DNA of 64,000 nucleotides from the NCBI GenBank assembly GCA_016223085.1, contig JACRPS010000006.1, forward strand, positions 227,841-291,840, written 5' to 3'. Below are positions 8,638 to 16,493 of the stretch, piece after piece. Numbering within the stretch: the first letter of the stretch is position 1; every line of letters starts with the position of its first letter. This stretch comes from Chloroflexota bacterium (GTDB taxonomy: Bacteria; Chloroflexota; Anaerolineae; Aggregatilineales; Phototrophicaceae). The notes below the pieces were generated by a model that was given only the letters and a program-made list of their open reading frames with translations, was not told where the DNA came from and ran no database searches. A program made the translations under genes and the position numbers.

Positions 8638-11073
8638 TCATTCCTTTCGATATCCAAGCAGGCGTAGTGCATTCCCAACGACAACCAGTGTGCTGCCTTC
8701 ATGTAAGACAACTGCAAAACCAAGCTGAACAATACCCAGCACAGAAGTAAAAATCAGCAGCACAATCACCCCTAGAGAGATATAGAGATTTTGCTGGATG
8801 ATCTGGCGGCTGGTGCGGCTCAACCCTACTGCGAACGGCAATTTCCCTAAATCGTCACCCATCAACGCAACGTCAGCCGTTTCCAATGCGACTGCCGTTC
8901 CAGCGCCGCCCATCGCAATCCCAACCGTTGCCGTTGCCAGCGCTGGCGCATCGTTCACACCATCACCGATCATTGCAATCGCCTGATACTTCTGCTCAAG
9001 CTGCTTGATGATGTTGAGCTTGTCTTCTGGCATCAGTTCTGACTGCACTTCCGTCAGCCCCACCTGAGTAGCAACATTCTTTGCCACATCATTGTTGTCA
9101 CCCGTGAGCATGACAAGATGCTCAATCCCTAGTCCGCGCAGGTTATCCATAACCGCCTTAATGTTGGAACGGGGGGTATCGGCTAAACCCAAAATACCGA
9201 GGATTTTGGTTCCTTTACTGACAATCATCGTTGAACGTCCGGTTTTTTCCAGTTCCTCTACCCTGCCAGTTAAGCTCCCATCCAGCGACATGCCTGCCGT
9301 TTCGGTAAACAATTTCACCGATCCCACCAGAACGGGTTCGCCCCCGATAGCGCTGCGAACGCCGCGACCCGGCACATTTTCCAGTCCTTCCGCTTTAGGC
9401 AGTTGCAGCTTTTTCTCCTGCGCTGCACGAACGACAGCCTGTGCCAACGGGTGATTCGACTGCTGTTCCACCGCACCCGCAATACTCAATAGTTCATCTG
9501 GGGATGCACCATCCAGAGAGACAACATCGGTGACGTTGAAAGTGCCGCTGGTAATCGTGCCAGTTTTATCGAAGGCGATGGCTTTGAGCCTGCCAAGATT
9601 TTCCAGATGCACACCGCCCTTAATCAATACGCCGTTACGGGCTGCCTGCGCGATGCCTGCCAGTACCGCTGCCGGAGTGCCAATTGCCAGCGCACAGGGC
9701 GAGGCAGCGACTAGCAGCAACATCCCACGATAGAAGCTGTCTTGCAGCGGAAGCAAATTCAGCAGCGGTGGGATAACAATCAGCAACGCTGTAGCGATGA
9801 AAACAGCGGGCACAAAGCGGCTGGTGAAACGGTCCGCAAACTGCTGCGTTGGGCTTTGCTGACTCTGGGCTTCGGCGACCAGTTTCATGACACGACTCAG
9901 GGTATTGTCGGCTGCAACTCGTGTAACACGAATTTCCAGTGCATTGTCCTTATTGACGGTTCCGGCGAAAACTTCATCGTCAACAGCTTTCGTGACAGGT
10001 ACGCTTTCGCCAGTGATCGGACTCTGGTCAATCGTACTGCTGCCTACAGCAATCTCACCATCTACTGGAATGCGATCCCCGGGTCGGGCAATCACGATAT
10101 CACCCACTTGAAGCCCCTCAACGGGTTCTTCGACAATCTGACCATTGCGTTTAACCTGGGCAGTCTTAGGCATCAAAGCCCCCAGTGCGTTAATGGCATT
10201 GCGCGCACGATCCAACGCATAATGTTCACCAGCGTGACCGATAGAAAACAGCAGCAGCAAGAATGCGCCTTCGCCGAGTTCGCCGAGCACGGCTGCTCCT
10301 GCTGCTGCCGCCAGCATCAGAATGTCCGTATCCAACTTGCCTTTGAACAGCGCAGGAATAGCGTGGGTCGCAACGTCGAAGCCGCCTGCAATATAGGCAA
10401 GGATGTAAAACACATTCACAGTCAGAGGTGTGAACCCTAAAAAGCGCTCGCCTAACCAGCCAGTTAGGAAAAACACAGCCGCCAAACCGACCAAGATCAG
10501 CGTCCAACGCTCCTGCATCCAATGCGGTAGAAAGACGGGTGCGCTGCCGTGATCGTGTCCATGTCCGCCTGCTTCATCCTCATGGTCGTGTTCACCTTCA
10601 TGCGCGATGCGCTGTTGTGATGGCCCTGTGGAGGCGATCAAATCAACTCCCATACCACGAATGGTGCGCTCAATGTTTGCGCGTTGAAGCACTTCGCTGT
10701 CATAAGCCACAAAAATCACTCCGGCGGCATAATTGACACTGGCATGGATCATCCCTCTCAACTGCTTTAGTTGTCTTTCCAGATTGGGTGTTGCATCGCC
10801 ACTGTGCATTCCTGTAAAGGGAATTTGCTCATGTCGATAGCGCTGATTGATTTCTGCACCCGCATCGTGAGCCAACCGCTGAACAGTCGCTAACGAGATC
10901 AGGTTGGGGTTATAGTGCAGGCAAAGACGCGCCTCACCGTTTTCATGGACGATGTGCGCCTTTTCAATGCCACGCTGCTGATTTAAGCGTGTGGTCAGAA
11001 TGTCCACGCATTCATCCTGTGAGTCCAATTCAGGCAGGATCAGTTTGAGTTCAAGTTGTGTTGTACTTTCCAT
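8638..11073 (-). CDS. P1B-type metal-transporting ATPase with SPC membrane motif and His-rich N-terminal region
   Basis: The ATG at 11073 is chosen because AAAGGG lies shortly upstream; a longer frame from 11145 would run into the preceding gene. The 811-residue pump has two HMA-like folds without CxxC at residues about 5-150, then a His/Asp/Glu-rich linker (about 156-174, HDHEDEAGGHGHDHG). The membrane motif is SPC (458-460), typical of the P1B-4 group (Co/Zn/Fe type), with DKTGT (Asp502), SNHPLAQA, TGDN and GDGVNDAP. The C-terminus has HEGSTLVVV, common in divalent-ion pumps. It belongs to the operon with the flavoprotein and Dsb genes under the SmtB-like repressor. Confidence 0.92.
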   Translation of the reverse strand: MESTTQLELKLILPELDSQDECVDILTTRLNQQRGIEKAHIVHENGEARLCLHYNPNLISLATVQRLAHDAGAEINQRYRHEQIPFTGMHSGDATPNLERQLKQLRGMIHASVNYAAGVIFVAYDSEVLQRANIERTIRGMGVDLIASTGPSQQRIAHEGEHDHEDEAGGHGHDHGSAPVFLPHWMQERWTLILVGLAAVFFLTGWLGERFLGFTPLTVNVFYILAYIAGGFDVATHAIPALFKGKLDTDILMLAAAAGAAVLGELGEGAFLLLLFSIGHAGEHYALDRARNAINALGALMPKTAQVKRNGQIVEEPVEGLQVGDIVIARPGDRIPVDGEIAVGSSTIDQSPITGESVPVTKAVDDEVFAGTVNKDNALEIRVTRVAADNTLSRVMKLVAEAQSQQSPTQQFADRFTSRFVPAVFIATALLIVIPPLLNLLPLQDSFYRGMLLLVAASPCALAIGTPAAVLAGIAQAARNGVLIKGGVHLENLGRLKAIAFDKTGTITSGTFNVTDVVSLDGASPDELLSIAGAVEQQSNHPLAQAVVRAAQEKKLQLPKAEGLENVPGRGVRSAIGGEPVLVGSVKLFTETAGMSLDGSLTGRVEELEKTGRSTMIVSKGTKILGILGLADTPRSNIKAVMDNLRGLGIEHLVMLTGDNNDVAKNVATQVGLTEVQSELMPEDKLNIIKQLEQKYQAIAMIGDGVNDAPALATATVGIAMGGAGTAVALETADVALMGDDLGKLPFAVGLSRTSRQIIQQNLYISLGVIVLLIFTSVLGIVQLGFAVVLHEGSTLVVVGNALRLLGYRKE

Positions 11074-11096
11074 GCTGTTTTCGCCCTTTCTCGCGC

Positions 11097-12191
11097 TTAC
11101 GAAACAAATTCTTGAGAGACTTGATCGGCGCGAGAAATGTCCCACGTTTGTAAAATGTGTTTTGTGAGGTAAAGCGCATCTTCGCCAACGCCTGCTATCA
11201 AAGCTGATCCGCGCGTCCGCTGCCAGGAACGCCCAATAAAGTACAGATTTTTGACTGGCGAAATCCCTGCTTCATGGATGAAATTTCCTTCTCCATCCTT
11301 CACTTCGGGGATTGCCATCCAATCACTATTGTCTTGATACCCGGTTGCCCAGATCACGCTGTCCACCTGAGCCGTATCACCACTGCTGAAACGAACGGTT
11401 TTTCCGTTGACCTCGATCAGTGATTTCTGAACCTGAACGCCTTTGCGTTGCAGGTCACTCAAATGATTTCCTCTCTCGGGAAAGGGATCTACTCGACGCA
11501 TATACTGACCCAGCGCAGACTGCGCTGATACGCGCATCATGCCAAGCTTGTCCAGCCACCACCAGACACTTTTGCCCAATACCTTTTCAGGAAGCAGTCG
11601 GCGAGAGCGACCCGTTGCCAGCAGAACAGGATGCGTTCGCGCCAGTTCCTCAGCAATATCGCGTCCGCTTGCGCCGTCTCCCACCACAAGAACTGTACCC
11701 ATTGGGATTTGCGCCGCGTTCTTGTAGGTTTCGGGGGTAAATTGCCCAATCTCAGGCGCGAAATTCTTTGCAATAGACGGTATTTTGGGCTTCTGAAAAG
11801 GTCCTGTTGCTAGAACGACAATCTGGCTCGAAAATTTGTCGCCCGCTTGAGTCGTCGTTTGAAAACCACCCTCTACCTGCTCAAGCAAGCAGATTTCTTG
11901 ATTTAGATGAATTGGAAATCCAAAATGGTTGGCGTAGTGATCCAGATAATCTGCGAATTCGTCCCGGGTTGCGTAGCCCTTTGGATAGCCTTGAAGCGCC
12001 AATCCGGGGAGTGCGCTGAACGAGCGAGGCGTGAAAAGGGTTAATCCATCATAGCGATTGCGCCAGCTATCCCCGATTTGAGCGTTTCGCTCGACCAGTT
12101 GATAACGCAAAGTTGTTGACTTGAGATGATAGGCAAGCGCAAGTCCGGCTTGCCCTGCTCCAATAATGAGAATATCCGTTTCGTAGTGCAT
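11097..12191 (-). CDS. Flavin-containing monooxygenase-like oxidoreductase (CzcO type)
   Basis: The ATG at 12191 follows AGAGAAGAA. The 364-residue protein has an N-terminal FAD-binding GxGxxG motif (IIGAGQAGLALA), an internal NAD(P)-binding motif (VVGDGASGRD) and the ATGYQDN motif near the C-terminus, all typical of the FMO/CzcO family. Such flavoproteins are often found beside cation-efflux genes but their substrate is rarely known. It is the first gene of a five-gene minus-strand operon with the SPC ATPase, DsbB-cytochrome, DsbA-like protein and methyltransferase. An SmtB-type palindrome at 12261-12276 lies about 70 bases upstream. Confidence 0.88.
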   Translation of the reverse strand: MHYETDILIIGAGQAGLALAYHLKSTTLRYQLVERNAQIGDSWRNRYDGLTLFTPRSFSALPGLALQGYPKGYATRDEFADYLDHYANHFGFPIHLNQEICLLEQVEGGFQTTTQAGDKFSSQIVVLATGPFQKPKIPSIAKNFAPEIGQFTPETYKNAAQIPMGTVLVVGDGASGRDIAEELARTHPVLLATGRSRRLLPEKVLGKSVWWWLDKLGMMRVSAQSALGQYMRRVDPFPERGNHLSDLQRKGVQVQKSLIEVNGKTVRFSSGDTAQVDSVIWATGYQDNSDWMAIPEVKDGEGNFIHEAGISPVKNLYFIGRSWQRTRGSALIAGVGEDALYLTKHILQTWDISRADQVSQEFVS

Positions 12192-12260
12192 GTTTTCTTC
12201 TCTGCTCGTGAACCTGATGAAATCGTGTTGGTCGCTGCTATTGAAATTCAGTATCAATGT

Positions 12261-12276
12261 ATGAACACTTATTCAT
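12261..12276. promoter_or_regulatory. Candidate SmtB/CzrA-type operator upstream of the flavoprotein operon
   Basis: Inverted repeat ATGAA, 6-base spacer, TTCAT, preceding the start at 12191. It shares arms, spacing and flank (ATGAACA and TTCATGT) with the second palindrome at 12696-12721, which suggests the same repressor binds both. Confidence 0.55.
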
Positions 12277-12316
12277 GTGTTTAGTGAAAAAAGAGAGCCA
12301 GCAGTTTGCTGACTAT

Positions 12317-12682
12317 CTATCCATGCTCAACGTGTAACAGCCCCTGCTTGAATAAACCTCGCACATGGTCGTCATCGAGGGCATAGTAGACGTGCCGCCC
12401 TTCTTTGCGGAAACGCACCAGATTCAACTGACGCAGATGGCGGAGTTGATGCGAGATGGCGGATTGCGTCATTCCTAGTGTCGCTTCAAGGGTATGAACG
12501 CAAACTTCGTTCTCCAGCAGGAGCGAAATGAGCCGCAAGCGGTTGGGATCGCTCAGTGCCTTAAAGACTTCGGCGAGGCGGTTTGCAGTGGATGGGTCAA
12601 TCAAATGCTCATTCAGGATCGCAATCTGCTCGGCATCTTCATCCTGGCAAATGGTCGCAGTAGTGTGTGGGTCGAGAGGCAT
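12317..12682 (-). CDS. ArsR-family repressor with SmtB/CzrA-type zinc site
   Basis: A 121-residue winged-helix repressor close to SmtB, ZiaR and CzrA. It has the ENEVCVHTLE and GMTQSAISHQLRHLR recognition-helix region and a GRHVYYALDD wing. The C-terminal helix carries Asp-x-His, ten residues, His-x-x-His (in DDHVRGL to LLHVEH), exactly the spacing of the alpha-5 Zn(II)/Co(II) site of CzrA. Metal binding should release it from DNA. It lies upstream of and on the same strand as the flavoprotein-ATPase-Dsb operon, with matching palindromes before its own start and before that operon. Zn, Co or Cd sensing is strongly suggested. Confidence 0.93.
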   Translation of the reverse strand: MPLDPHTTATICQDEDAEQIAILNEHLIDPSTANRLAEVFKALSDPNRLRLISLLLENEVCVHTLEATLGMTQSAISHQLRHLRQLNLVRFRKEGRHVYYALDDDHVRGLFKQGLLHVEHG

Positions 12683-12695
12683 CCGTTACACCATC

Positions 12696-12721
12696 AATAC
12701 ATGAACAAGTTTTCATGTATT
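12696..12721. promoter_or_regulatory. SmtB-type operator upstream of the repressor gene
   Basis: A perfect palindrome with 10-base arms (AATACATGAA and TTCATGTATT) around a 6-base spacer, starting 14 bases before the repressor ATG at 12682. It is the stronger of two related sites, and fits autorepression. Confidence 0.65.
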
Positions 12722-12768
12722 TTACGCCTTTGGCTAAATTTGTCAAGCAACTCTTATTCTGTCACCCT

Positions 12769-13551
12769 TCACACCAAGATGAACACTCCCAGACTGATGA
12801 GTACAGCAAGGCTGCAAAAAGTACTTTGAAATGAAAGTTGATCTAACGATGAACGGTCTCCCAGTAGGGCAGCAACACGCTCGGAACTCACCGTAAATCC
12901 GACAACTGCTGTTTTACTCAGAAGCGCTGCTGTGGATGGTGGCATCGTGAGCAGTCGGTGTAATGCGCCCGCCAACACTGCTTTGCCAACCTGCTGAATG
13001 GCGTACTGATCGGCTTTCATTTCCAGGTCAGTTGTGAAGCGGTCATAAAGGCGCTGCGAGATAGGCAAAAAGAAAAATGTTCTGCTCAACACCGACCCAA
13101 TGAGGATACGCAGCGGATCAAATTGACGACGGTGATACTCCTCATGCGATAGTGCAGCCTTCAACTGTTCCTGCGAGAGCAAATCCATTAACCCCATACT
13201 CAAGCAAATACGAGGTTTGAAAAAGCCAAAGCAGAGCGCAAACGGCTCCTCGGTAGGAAGAAAGATAACTCTGGAGGAGTCGATCTCAAGTTCATCGACG
13301 ACGGTTTGAACTCGTGAAGGCAGCTTGACTGACGCAAAGTAGAACATCCGCCTCGTGAACTGTATTGTGCGCCAAAGCTGGAGAAAAAACGCCATCAGGG
13401 TATTGACAGCGAGAAGCGTTATAACAGCAAGCAATTTTAGGGTTACATATTCAGGATGATACAGCGGCAGCATCAAACAAAGCATAATACATGGGGCGGA
13501 AAGGATTAGCAGGATTGGCAGTAAGTTAGGCGGGAACTCAGCTTTGTTCAT
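12769..13551 (-). CDS. M56-family (BlaR1-like) membrane metallopeptidase
   Basis: A 260-residue protein from the ATG at 13551; a GTG at 13572 is an alternative start. It has two N-terminal membrane helices (about 10-50), a zinc-protease motif HEEYHRRQ near residue 125 with a downstream EMKADQYA that supplies the third ligand region, and a C-terminal helix. The M56 peptidases cut a partner BlaI repressor after sensing a signal. Here the extracellular penicillin-sensor domain of classic BlaR1 is missing. The gene overlaps the blaI-type gene by 14 bases, forming a regulatory pair that probably controls the divergent multicopper oxidase operon. Confidence 0.88.
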   Translation of the reverse strand: MNKAEFPPNLLPILLILSAPCIMLCLMLPLYHPEYVTLKLLAVITLLAVNTLMAFFLQLWRTIQFTRRMFYFASVKLPSRVQTVVDELEIDSSRVIFLPTEEPFALCFGFFKPRICLSMGLMDLLSQEQLKAALSHEEYHRRQFDPLRILIGSVLSRTFFFLPISQRLYDRFTTDLEMKADQYAIQQVGKAVLAGALHRLLTMPPSTAALLSKTAVVGFTVSSERVAALLGDRSSLDQLSFQSTFCSLAVLISLGVFILV

Positions 13552-13975
13552 CGGTGTTCGACCCCGTATCACGCGCTAACTCTGCCAATCGCGCAAGCTG
13601 TTCTGGGTCAATTTCATCCAACTCTTTGAGAAATTGAGCGACAGCAACATCTCCAAAATCCCGAAGCAGGGTTCGTACCGCCTCACCTACAGCAGCGGCT
13701 TCCGCTTCTTCGCGTGAATGGACAGCGCGATACAGATAGGCTTTACCCGGCCTCTCAGTTATTAGCCATCCCTTTTCAGTCAGGCGGTTCATCACGGTCA
13801 TCACCGAAGTATAAGCCAATGCGCGTCCTTGTTCGTTGAGTGCTGCCACGATGTCTGAAACATTGGCTTGTTCACGCATCCAAATAACTTCCATGACAGC
13901 CAGTTCCAATTCACCCAGAAACTTACGTAAGCCGTCACCCGCTTTTTGGTTTACAGGATAAGGTTTCGGTGGCAT
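13538..13975 (-). CDS. BlaI/MecI/CopY-family repressor
   Basis: The ATG at 13975 has GGAAGGA 7 bases upstream. The 145-residue protein shows the family pattern: ELAVMEVIWMR, a winged helix-turn-helix ending in VMNRLTEKGWL, then the KAYLYRA wing and an acidic dimerisation helix. CopY members respond to copper through C-terminal Cys pairs; none are present here, so release probably needs cleavage by the neighbouring M56 peptidase. A TACTACA/TGTAGTA palindrome in the divergent promoter region is the expected operator. Its targets are likely itself and the multicopper oxidase operon. Confidence 0.92.
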   Translation of the reverse strand: MPPKPYPVNQKAGDGLRKFLGELELAVMEVIWMREQANVSDIVAALNEQGRALAYTSVMTVMNRLTEKGWLITERPGKAYLYRAVHSREEAEAAAVGEAVRTLLRDFGDVAVAQFLKELDEIDPEQLARLAELARDTGSNTDEQS

Positions 13976-13998
13976 TTCATATCCTTCCACTTATGCCA

Positions 13999-14026
13999 AG
14001 TATAGCCTTAAACCACTCAACTTCAA
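13999..14026 (-). promoter_or_regulatory. Probable promoter of the blaI-M56 pair
   Basis: On the minus strand, TTGAAG and TATACT stand 16 bases apart, ending 23 bases before the ATG at 13975. Good -10 match; not verified. Confidence 0.45.
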
Positions 14027-14031
14027 GTCAC

Positions 14032-14060
14032 TTGACATTATTTTTAGAATAGCCTAAACT
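14032..14060 (+). promoter_or_regulatory. Probable promoter of the multicopper oxidase operon
   Basis: A consensus -35 TTGACA (14032-14037) and a -10-like TAAACT (14055-14060) are separated by 17 bases, directly followed by the BlaI-type palindrome, so a bound repressor would block transcription initiation. Confidence 0.55.
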
Positions 14061-14077
14061 ACTACACAACTGTAGTA
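14060..14077. promoter_or_regulatory. BlaI/CopY-type operator
   Basis: A perfect inverted repeat TACTACA, 4-base spacer, TGTAGTA, matching the TACA/TGTA core of known BlaI, MecI and CopY operators. It touches the -10 of the multicopper oxidase promoter and lies between the divergent repressor and oxidase genes. Confidence 0.65.
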
Positions 14078-14106
14078 AAACATCAAAATTTGGAGGGGCG
14101 AATATT

Positions 14107-15276
14107 ATGAATCAACGATTGCAGCAGCTTGTATCGAGGCGGGGCTTTCTTGGCCTCAGCATCGGTGGCGCTGCCAGTGTGATTGGCGCGAGTCTGTTAG
14201 GTCGGGGAGCGCAGGCACAAGACGCAACCCCTGAACCCACCGCCATGCCCGGCATGACCCACAGCGGTGAAGGGAACGGACACAACGCCATGATGCGTGA
14301 AATGCTGGTTGGCGCAGTTGACCACGAGCGCAATGGGTTTGACCCCATGCAGATGCTGGTGGATTGGGATTATGGCACGATCTCAGGTGAGACCAATGAA
14401 GGTCGTCCCATCCGCGAGTATGATATTTCGGCGGGAGACATCGAGATTGAAATCGCGCCGGGCATTTTCTTTCCTGCCTGGGCATACAATGGGCGTGTGC
14501 CAGGTCCGAGTATTCGCTGTACGGAAGGTGATCACCTTCGCATCAACTTTGCGAACTTCGGCGCTCATCCTCACACGATGCACTTTCACGGCTTTCATCC
14601 AGCAGAGATGGACGGTGTAGATGGGGAATATCGCGGGGCAATCGCACCGGGCGAAAGTTTTACTTACGAATTTGATGCCGATCCCTTCGGCTGCCACCTG
14701 TATCACTGCCATGCCGCTCCGCTGAAGCGACATATTCACAAAGGCATGTATGGCGCATTCATTGTCGACCCGCCTGGAGGTCGTCCTCCTGCCCGTGAAT
14801 TTATGATGATGATGAATGCCTTCGATACCAACTTCGACGCAGGCAATGAGATTTACGCGGTCAATACGGTTGGACATGAGTTTATGCGCCGCCCAATTCC
14901 CATCAAGGTCGGAGAACTGGTTCGCATCTATCTTATCAACATTATTGAGTTCGATCTCATCAACAGTTTTCACCTCCACGCCCATTTCTTCGATTACTAC
15001 GACACAGGCACGACGCTGCAACCCACACTGAGAATGGTGGACACGATCATGCAAGCGCAGGGGCAGCGCGGTATTCTGGAATTTCGCCCGCGCTATCCGG
15101 GTCGCTATATGTTTCATGCACATGTCAGCGAGTTTGCGGAACTCGGCTGGATGGGCTTTTTCAACGCCGTCAATGAAGCCGATTACGGGGCAGCGTTAGC
15201 CGAAATCGGCTTGAATGATGAGTGGGACTTCAAAAGTATGAACGGCAGCACTGTGCGCCAACCGGAGGTGAGCTAA
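14107..15276 (+). CDS. Multicopper oxidase, two-domain (nitrite reductase-like) type, Tat-exported
   Basis: A 389-residue protein with TTGGAGG before the ATG. The N-terminus carries a twin-arginine motif SRRGFLG (10-16) and a hydrophobic segment ending in AQA, so it is exported folded. Copper-ligand motifs are HTMHFH (156-161), HCH with Cys201 as the type 1 ligand, then His209 and Met214, and in the second half FHLHAHFF and FHAHVSEF. Size and ligand order fit a two-domain cupredoxin oxidase of the NirK/laccase group. It may oxidise Cu(I) or another metal outside the cell. It is the first gene of an operon with a ZIP transporter, YceI, DtxR and a His-rich protein. Confidence 0.9.
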   Translation: MNQRLQQLVSRRGFLGLSIGGAASVIGASLLGRGAQAQDATPEPTAMPGMTHSGEGNGHNAMMREMLVGAVDHERNGFDPMQMLVDWDYGTISGETNEGRPIREYDISAGDIEIEIAPGIFFPAWAYNGRVPGPSIRCTEGDHLRINFANFGAHPHTMHFHGFHPAEMDGVDGEYRGAIAPGESFTYEFDADPFGCHLYHCHAAPLKRHIHKGMYGAFIVDPPGGRPPAREFMMMMNAFDTNFDAGNEIYAVNTVGHEFMRRPIPIKVGELVRIYLINIIEFDLINSFHLHAHFFDYYDTGTTLQPTLRMVDTIMQAQGQRGILEFRPRYPGRYMFHAHVSEFAELGWMGFFNAVNEADYGAALAEIGLNDEWDFKSMNGSTVRQPEVS

Positions 15277-15277
15277 G

Positions 15278-16489
15278 ATGACAACCCAAACCACGCCACA
15301 AACGCCCTCTGAATCTGAGCCACAGGGTCTATCCGGCGCAGCGTGGCTGCTGGCGCTCGTGCCGCTGATCTTGCTGGGTGTCGTGCTGACCTATCTCGTC
15401 GCCACCGGCGGCGGGCTGACTGAACTGGCGGGTCCGCCCGTTGAGCAAGTGTCCATTCAACGAGTGATGCTACCAGAACCGGGCATTATTCAAGTCGAAG
15501 TCGTCAACGACGGTCCCCAAACGGTGACTATTCCGCAGGTGCAGGTGGACGATGCCTACTTCATGTTTGAGGCTAATCCTTCCACCACCATCCACCGCTT
15601 TGGTCGAGCCACCTTTACAATTTACTACCCCTGGGTCGAGGAAGAAACCCATTTGATCGTGCTGGTCTCGTCTCTCGGAACGCTGTTTGAGGGCGAAGTT
15701 CCGGTTGCTGTCGAAACCCCACAGATTTCAACCAATCTCTTCCTGCAATTTGGATTGGTCGGCTTGTATGTCGGGATCATTCCGGTTGGATTGGGCATGT
15801 TGTGGTTTCCCTTCATGCGCCGCCTGAGCCGACAGGCGATGAACTTCATCCTCGCCTTGACCGTCGGACTGCTGGTTTATCTGGCAATTGGCACATGGCT
15901 GGATGCCAATGAATTTGCGGCGGAACTGCCTGCGTTCTGGCAGGGTGTACCGATGGTGCTGCTCATCGCGCTGATTACGCTCGGTGTTCTCCTAGCCGTC
16001 GGGAGCGTCCGCCGGGGGACAGAAAGCACCCCGCTTGGGATTGCCTATCGAATCGCTTTTGGGATTGGCTTGCATAACCTAGGTGAAGGATTGGCGATTG
16101 GCGCAGCATTTGCTTCCGGCGAAGCGGCGCTCGGCACATTCCTCATTCTGGGCTTCACCCTGCACAACATTACCGAAGGCGTGGGTATCGCCGCCCCGAT
16201 TGTGCGGAATAATCCCGGACTCAGACACTTTGCACTACTGCTGTTGATCGCGGGTGGTCCTGCCGTTCTGGGGACATGGATCGGCGGTTTCGCCTTTAAC
16301 CCGGTGCTGGCGACGATCTTCCTGGCGATAGGCGTGGGCGCAATCCTGCAAGTGGTCTGGGAAGTGGGCAAACTGGTGGCGCGGGATACCGAACGACTAG
16401 GTTTGCCACTGGTCAATTGGGTCAATCTGAGTGGGTTGGTCGCGGGTTTGGCGCTGATGTACTTCACCGCCTTTATGGTCAAGTTCTAG
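15278..16489 (+). CDS. ZIP-family metal transporter with N-terminal extracytoplasmic beta domain
   Basis: A 403-residue membrane protein starting one base after the oxidase stop, with GGAGGTGAG as ribosome site. Residues about 18-42 form an extra helix, followed by a 100-residue segment rich in beta-forming residues (about 50-145) that looks like a beta-sandwich. The rest is a ZIP core with the metal-site motifs HNLGEG (about 265) and HNITEG (about 295) in helices 4 and 5. ZIP proteins move Zn, Fe or Mn into the cytoplasm. The N-terminal domain is unusual for bacterial ZIPs and may receive metal from, or dock to, the exported oxidase; that link is inference from gene order. Confidence 0.88.
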   Translation: MTTQTTPQTPSESEPQGLSGAAWLLALVPLILLGVVLTYLVATGGGLTELAGPPVEQVSIQRVMLPEPGIIQVEVVNDGPQTVTIPQVQVDDAYFMFEANPSTTIHRFGRATFTIYYPWVEEETHLIVLVSSLGTLFEGEVPVAVETPQISTNLFLQFGLVGLYVGIIPVGLGMLWFPFMRRLSRQAMNFILALTVGLLVYLAIGTWLDANEFAAELPAFWQGVPMVLLIALITLGVLLAVGSVRRGTESTPLGIAYRIAFGIGLHNLGEGLAIGAAFASGEAALGTFLILGFTLHNITEGVGIAAPIVRNNPGLRHFALLLLIAGGPAVLGTWIGGFAFNPVLATIFLAIGVGAILQVVWEVGKLVARDTERLGLPLVNWVNLSGLVAGLALMYFTAFMVKF

Positions 16490-16493
16490 ACGG

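Noticed and set aside
9742..10440. Plus-strand frame of 232 codons
   Set aside because: Antisense shadow of the SPC-type ATPase; no start signal or domain.
7500..12700. Classical mer (mercury) operon
   Set aside because: No MerR, MerA or MerT-like motifs; the repressor is SmtB-like and the flavoprotein is of the FMO/CzcO type.
13538..14106. Beta-lactam resistance locus
   Set aside because: BlaI and M56 are present, but no beta-lactamase or penicillin-sensor domain; the divergent gene is a multicopper oxidase.
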